Below are positions 59,463 through 64,000 of a stretch of 64,000 nucleotides of DNA, one piece after another. The translations under genes and the position numbers were made by a program. The DNA is from Mesostigma viride (taxonomy: Eukaryota; Streptophyta; Mesostigmatophyceae; Mesostigmatales; Mesostigmataceae): positions 1 to 64,000 of the forward strand of contig RPFO01001476.1 of the NCBI GenBank assembly GCA_009746045.1, read 5' to 3'. Each line of letters begins with the position of its first letter. Positions within the stretch are counted from its first letter, which is position 1. The notes under the pieces are model-generated. The model was not told where the DNA came from. It did no database searches and saw nothing but the letters and a program-made list of their open reading frames with translations.

Positions 59463-59742
59463 AATGTGATGCTCTTGTTTCACCTCTTGGTTGTAACTGC
59501 ATCGGCAGAAACTGAACTATGTTATCCCGTTCAACATGCATGGCCCCCACCCGACATAAAAATCCAAGGGCCATGGCATTCCTGTTGCCTGACCTTTGCA
59601 TTACATACCTTCGTGCCATTACCGCTTCTACCATTCGCCACTTATCACCTGCGCAAGGACACCATCCATGGGCCAAAACTGCGGGCTACCTTAATTACCC
59701 ACCACTACCACCACCGCCCCCGAACAAAAGGAAGAAAAACCT
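59463..59742. other. 3' flank of the host gene
   Basis: No gene seen. On the minus strand, about 140 bp after the stop codon, TGTAA (59601-59605) occurs, the poly(A) signal used by many green algae; a single pentamer is weak evidence. Confidence 0.35.
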
Positions 59743-60438
59743 TCATGCCCATGCCCCTACCCCAACCTCATATGTGATCGACCCATTTGCAAACCGGTCA
59801 TCATCGTCATCCTTTGGCTCCTCCTTGGCCCCAGCCGCCTCCTCTTTCTTCCCCCCCACCCTACCCGACCGCTGGCCCGCCACCTCCGCCACCGTGCCCT
59901 CTTCTCTAGCATCCGCCTCCTCCGCCACGTCCACCTCTTCAAAGTCATCCCCGCTATAGTGCTCGTCTGCCAACGGCGACAGCCCATGACGCCCTTGCCT
60001 GCCGTGGTCCTCGCTCCCTTGGTTGCTATCGGGGTGGATCCGCACGTCCACGACCTCCGATGGGTGGTCCTCATCGTCCTCCAGTGTCCACTCCTCCTCA
60101 CGCTCCCCCCGCTTGTCACCACCACTAGTCGCGCCACTAGCCGCTGCCACGCCCTGCGCCTGCGACCTGTCCTCCTCACCAGCTTTGCCTCCCTCGCTCC
60201 CTGGCCCTGTTTCCAAACGGGCATCCTCGGCACAAGGGCTCCGGGTGGCAGCTGGCAGGGCCCCCGCGGCATCTCTCGTGGCGGTGCCAGAAGTGGGGCG
60301 CGACGCGACGCGGTCCACGTGGGAGTTGCTGCGTGCGATGCGGGCAGAGGCCGGCTTGGGGGCCGAGGCGCTGGGGAGGCTGGCGCTGCTGGCGCGCCGC
60401 GCGGGGAGCTTTGTGCTGGGCGTGGTCGGCTTCTTGAG
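59743..60438 (-). CDS. Host gene, terminal exon (acidic/basic low-complexity protein)
   Basis: The exon starts after a CTCGCCAG acceptor and runs 231 codons to TGA at 59743. It begins LKKPTTPSTKLPARRASSAS, basic and Ser/Pro/Ala-rich, continues RIARSNSHVDRVASRPTSG, and becomes strongly acidic (EREEEWTLEDDEDHPSE, DDFEEVDVAEEAD, EEPKDDDDD). Upstream exons at 61886, 63339 and 63833 all join in phase 0, predicting about 336 residues with a coiled-coil N-terminal half. TKLP resembles an S/T-x-I/L-P microtubule-end motif, but that alone proves nothing. No family recognised. Confidence 0.55.
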   Translation of the reverse strand, partial: LKKPTTPSTKLPARRASSASLPSASAPKPASARIARSNSHVDRVASRPTSGTATRDAAGALPAATRSPCAEDARLETGPGSEGGKAGEEDRSQAQGVAAASGATSGGDKRGEREEEWTLEDDEDHPSEVVDVRIHPDSNQGSEDHGRQGRHGLSPLADEHYSGDDFEEVDVAEEADAREEGTVAEVAGQRSGRVGGKKEEAAGAKEEPKDDDDDRFANGSITYEVGVGAWA

Positions 60439-61885
60439 CTGGCGAGATGTGGGGCATTAACATGTGGCATCACGCGTGCAATAAAACAAACATGCATGAC
60501 AAGACACATGCGTCAAAACACGTTGGCATTTCAACACATGTTTATAGTGGTACATGGAAAAGCATGACATGTGTCGTGATACACCCCGTAGTCACATGGC
60601 GATGCGCAGCGTTTCCATCACGGTCGGCAAAGCGGACGACGCCCGCAGCAAGGTGGCATACAAACGGCATTGCGTAAGGCATGGTGAGTGGACAGATTGA
60701 AGAAACAGCGGGAAGAGGTGCCTCGGTTGGGCGGTCACATGCGCCATACAATTAAACGCTTCAAGCCATCAAAACAAAGTGGCCATATATCCGCCTGAGG
60801 CCGCCATGGTCTCAACGACCAAAAACATGCATGCATGTCATTATGGGACAAGAAGGGAGAAGAGAGACGCATGCCAGTGCCGTGAACGTGATTTCCCTCT
60901 CCAGGATTGGGCCTAGTGGCCCATGGGGGGTTGCAGGGGGAACCCACATGAGGATGAGCATGCGAGGATGGGTCCGGGTGGGGATGGCGATTGCAACCTT
61001 ATCGAGAGCCAATTATTAGGGGGTTGCCCTGCGAAGCCGTAGTTATTCTTGCAACGTGATTGGTCCCCACAATATAGGTGACCAACACAAGAGCAATGCA
61101 CTTGCTGCTGCCAAGGCCTCGGTTATTGCCACAGTGCGCTGCGGCTACAAGAGCAACCGACAGTAAAGTTGCTGAAGCGATGACAGGGCCTTGGGCACAA
61201 GAGTGTGGCCGACGACAGAACGAGTGACACACCATGCACAAGGAAACAGGCCGTCCAGAGAACGAGCCATGGAGGACACGCTGGCGGCAAGAGGTAGTTT
61301 GGAACGAGGTAATTTGGTACTTTTAAAAGCCAGGCGAAGAGCGGAAAGCTGCCTATTTTTATTGGCAGCCATGAAGGCAATACCGTCGGCCAATAAAAGG
61401 CAACAAAAGCATTGTTATACTGCAACCTGTACCTCCTGAGTGGACCCAGGCATGCATAACGAGTGCCTATTTCTATGAGTGCCTACATCCATGGCCCCGT
61501 TTTGGACGGCCCATTGTTGTGGGCAACTCTCCTGTTTACTTCAAGTGTCACAGCTCAAAACGAAACCATTGGAAACCAGCTTGTGCACTTCATGCGCTTA
61601 GGTGGTTGGGCGCTGCTTTCATCCCAGCGTATTCATATGCTTCACGATGGCGATAAAGCCTCAAAACGACATACACTTGGGGAACAAAAACCGCGGAATC
61701 ACGGAAGCCACATCAATCGAGACTGCAGCTTCGCACAGCAACCGCTCTCCTAAGCACTTGGGTTCCTACTGCCAAGCTGCTGGCCTTCTGTCTATCAAAC
61801 CATCGAGTTCCGATTCTACAGCAGCTCCTCAAGAAACAACGAGACACCAGAAGTGCCCTTCAAAGCAGCTCACCAAGCCACCCAC
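60439..61885 (-). other. Intron 3 of host gene
   Basis: About 1.45 kb between a CCAAG|GTGGGT donor and a CGCCAG acceptor. It has short frames only; no embedded gene recognised. Confidence 0.45.
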
Positions 61886-62020
61886 CTTGGATGCAGCGGC
61901 GGCGGCACCCCCCGGCGCTGGTTCTGGGCTCCCCCCCGCGATCCTCTCGCGCTCATGCTTCACCTTTTGGGCGAGGCTCTTGGTCTCTGCAATCACCTTG
62001 TCCACCTTGCTGTCCTCCAC
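61886..62020 (-). CDS. Host gene, exon 3 (coiled coil)
   Basis: 135 nt, 45 codons: VEDSKVDKVIAETKSLAQKV, KHERERIAGG, then an Ala/Pro/Gly-rich end and SK. Acceptor CCCACCAG|GTGGAG and donor CCAAG|GTGGGT are consensus, and both ends are phase 0. Charged heptad pattern in the first 30 residues. Confidence 0.6.
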
Positions 62021-62540
62021 CTGGTGGGCAGGGCAGGGGGGTCATAAGACCAGCACGTTTCAAGCATTCGTGTCTTGTCACCTTGTCCACCTCGCTGTCC
62101 TCCACTGGGGGTACAAGGGAAGTAGGGCATGCAAGAACAAACTGGCTTCTTCATCATCTGTTACACTTTGCTGTCCTCCACTGGGGGTACAAGGGAAGTA
62201 GGGCATGCAAGAACAAACTGGCTTCTTCATCATCTGGTCCTCCACCTGGGGGTAGGCGCGCGGTGGGGCAAAGCAGGGCTCAGCTCAAATTTCAAAATAC
62301 GGAACGTCTTCCACCAAGTATCATCTGTCCCCCTTGCTGTCCTTCAACTGGGGGCCATATATAGAAAGGTATAGAGGGGCTTCTTATTCAGGTAACGGGG
62401 CTCATGTAGGAAGTTATAGGGGGGCTTGTAATTCAGGTGTGGGGGGCGTATATACAGGCAAGTGGGGTTCATGAATGCTCGGATTGCAGTGTTGGTTGGA
62501 CCATCTCATTGTCGACCTGGGCTGTCCTCCAACTGGGGAC
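62010..62540. repeat. Degenerate repeats copying the exon 3 splice-site region
   Basis: TGTCCTCCACTGGGGGTACA-like segments recur at about 62096, 62172, 62240, 62337 and 62522, two of them in a 75-bp direct repeat (ending GGCATGCAAGAACAAACTGG). On the minus strand each looks like a 3' splice site followed by the first codons of exon 3 (CCCCCAG|TGGAGGAC). Confidence 0.7.
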
Positions 62541-62969
62541 ATAAAGGGTTTTGTGGTTGCCCCAACTAACGGATCATGGTTAAGCAATACCGTGGTGACT
62601 CATTGCTGTGCATTAATGCTATGGCTGTGGATGCCAGGTCGCTCGAGCACCTGAAACAGACACTCTAACCGTGCCACCTTGTGCCCCACCACTCTGATAT
62701 ACCCATACAAGCATGCACTGGGTACAAGAAGTGCAGTACATGAGTATAGGATACTACCAACCACTACCACTCTACTACCTAAGTGCACTAGATCATTATA
62801 TCCTACGATCCCACCTCGAAGGGCACTACCACTCTACCATCTATGAAGCGCAGTACCGTGTTGTATGGCACTACTTAAACAAGCACCAGGCGCTTCCTGG
62901 GGGTAGCCTGCGGGAAGCCATCCTTGCTCGCTGTACAAGCAACTTGAAGGTATTATGAGGACGAGCCAT

Positions 62970-63268
62970 ACATGCTCTAGTAACCAGCTCTAGTAACTAG
63001 CTCTAGTAACCAGCTCTAGTAACCAGCTCCAGTAACCGGCTCCAGTAACCAGCTCCAGTAACCAGCTCCAGTAACCAGCTCTAGTATCCAGCTCCAGTAA
63101 CCAGCTCCAGTAACCAGCTCCAGTAACCAGCTCTAGTAACCAGCTCTAGTAACCAGCTCTAGTAACCAGCTCCAGCTCTAGTAACCAGCTTCAGCTCTAG
63201 TAACCAGCTTCAGCTCTAGTAACCAGCTCTAGTAACCAGCTCTAGTAACCAGCTCTAGTAACCAGAAC
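62970..63268. repeat. 13-bp minisatellite in intron 2
   Basis: About 22 units of AGCTCTAGTAACC or AGCTCCAGTAACC, with a few 6-bp insertions (AGCTTC). It lies inside the intron between exons 2 and 3. Confidence 0.9.
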
Positions 63269-63338
63269 ACTCGTGGTACCCTGAGGAAAAGCCACCCACA
63301 CGCGCCATACTGGCACTTAGGGAACCTAAGATACCTAC

Positions 63339-63446
63339 CTTGAGGAAAGCCACGCGCGCCGCCATGGCCTGCAGCTCCTCCTCCATGCGCTTGCGCTCCA
63401 TGCGGACCGAGAGCAGCTCATTGGTGGGCTTCTGCACGCGCGCGAC
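63339..63446 (-). CDS. Host gene, exon 2 (coiled coil)
   Basis: 108 nt, 36 codons: VARVQKPTNELLSVRMERKR then MEEELQAMAARVAFLK, an amphipathic charged helix. Acceptor TTCTGAG|GTCGCG, donor CTCAAG|GTAGGT. Phase 0 on both sides. Confidence 0.6.
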
Positions 63447-63832
63447 CTCAGAATAGAACACCGCAGACGTTGGAAAGCATTATGCCAGGGAACTAGCATG
63501 GCCAATGAGGTATTCGCGGTTGAGTCTTGAATGTTGCAATTTGTAGATCCATGACATTCCGTCCGAACGCTGCCTGGCACAAGTCGTGTGGACTCGGCTA
63601 GCGCAACTCCTTACAACCCATGGTGCAGGCGAAGTGAAGAAACAGATACTCTGGTTTCTGGGCAAGCAAAGGAAATCACGAGACATGGCCCGACATGCAT
63701 GCAAACGTGTCCTTGGAAGGGATAGACATCATCGTACATGGTAGATAGGCAGTGCACACGAAACAAATTACACCGGGTGAGCGACTTAATCTTAAGAGAT
63801 CGTGCCGGTGCTGTCAATAACGATCAACTTAC

Positions 63833-63907
63833 CGTAAAAGACTTTTTCTTCGGTAGCTTGTCAAGCCCTGCTGCGAAAGGGCTGGGTGCGTTTGTAGGCG
63901 GGGCCAT
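63833..63907 (-). CDS. Host gene, first coding exon
   Basis: ATG at 63907 and 25 codons (MAPPTNAPSPFAAGLDKLPK then KKSFT) to a canonical donor ACG|GTAAGT. The exon is in phase with exon 2. Upstream sequence to the window end may hold the 5' UTR or further exons. Confidence 0.55.
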
Positions 63908-64000
63908 GCAGAGAGATGCCAATGTATGCCGGTGATCTCTATGGAGATGTCAAAACTTCTCGTACGCAAGCTCAGCGATAACTCGGGCCGTCCATGGTTA

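Noticed and set aside
62970-63268. CRISPR-like array
   Set aside because: Units are directly adjacent without unique spacers and lie in a eukaryotic intron: a minisatellite.

Overview
This window is a piece of a eukaryotic nuclear genome, most likely a unicellular alga or another protist. Three blocks lie side by side: (i) about 1-17.4 kb, a GC-rich, intron-free, gene-dense block that looks like endogenous large DNA virus (NCLDV-type) sequence; (ii) about 17.9-59.5 kb, a pile of nested transposable elements; (iii) 59.7-63.9 kb, a spliced host gene on the minus strand with GT-AG introns. The eukaryotic assignment rests on the introns and on the mix of Ty1/copia-like, Ty3/gypsy chromovirus, APE-type LINE, Penelope-like, TTAA-type DNA transposons and a SINE-like repeat. 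I cannot name the species.

Virus-like block. Short genes on both strands lie 0-200 bp apart, often with an AT-rich TATA-like stretch just before the ATG. Recognisable products are a Bro-N-like protein, two tandem KilA-N proteins, two tandem PD-(D/E)XK-like nucleases, an HNH-like nuclease, a P-loop NTPase, a U-box-like/IQ protein, RING-like zinc proteins and an F-box-like protein. Four proteins start with the same Cys3His module (C-x8-9-C-x9-11-C-x2-H) fused to unrelated tails. A pair of overlapping ORFs (40-803) is duplicated as 826-1235 with the overlap preserved. No capsid, polymerase or packaging ATPase is in view, so this is only part of a viral genome or an eroded insertion. Several of these genes are split by what looks like one missing nucleotide, mostly at C/G homopolymers.

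Transposon block. Target-site duplications (TSDs) allow the layers to be peeled apart. An outer copia-like element (Copia-A, minus strand, about 17.9-45.3 kb) was hit by a gypsy chromovirus (19446-31904, TSD TTCTG) and by a second copia-like element (Copia-B, 35168-43070, TSD CTAGA). The gypsy element then received a SINE-like repeat (26177-26456, TSD ATATCCACAC) and a TTAA-type DNA transposon (28537-29880). Copia-B contains an endonuclease-domain LINE fragment. To the right, an APE-type LINE (about 46.1-51.8 kb) is interrupted by a solo LTR (47733-48256, TSD GTCTT) and by a 2.15-kb non-autonomous LTR element (48644-50792, TSD GACAC). Further LINE, SINE and TTAA-element copies follow. LTR pairs are nearly identical, so the insertions are recent.

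Most unusual: both copia-like elements carry the retropepsin-like domain between integrase and reverse transcriptase instead of before integrase, with DTNA in place of DS/TGA, an HGDD reverse-transcriptase motif, and LTRs that begin AG and end CT. The gypsy element carries a separate viroplasmin/RNase H1-N-like ORF upstream of gag and a long uncharacterised ORF downstream of integrase.

Host gene. Four exons, all phase 0, predict a coiled-coil, basic/acidic low-complexity protein of about 336 residues. Its introns carry minisatellites.
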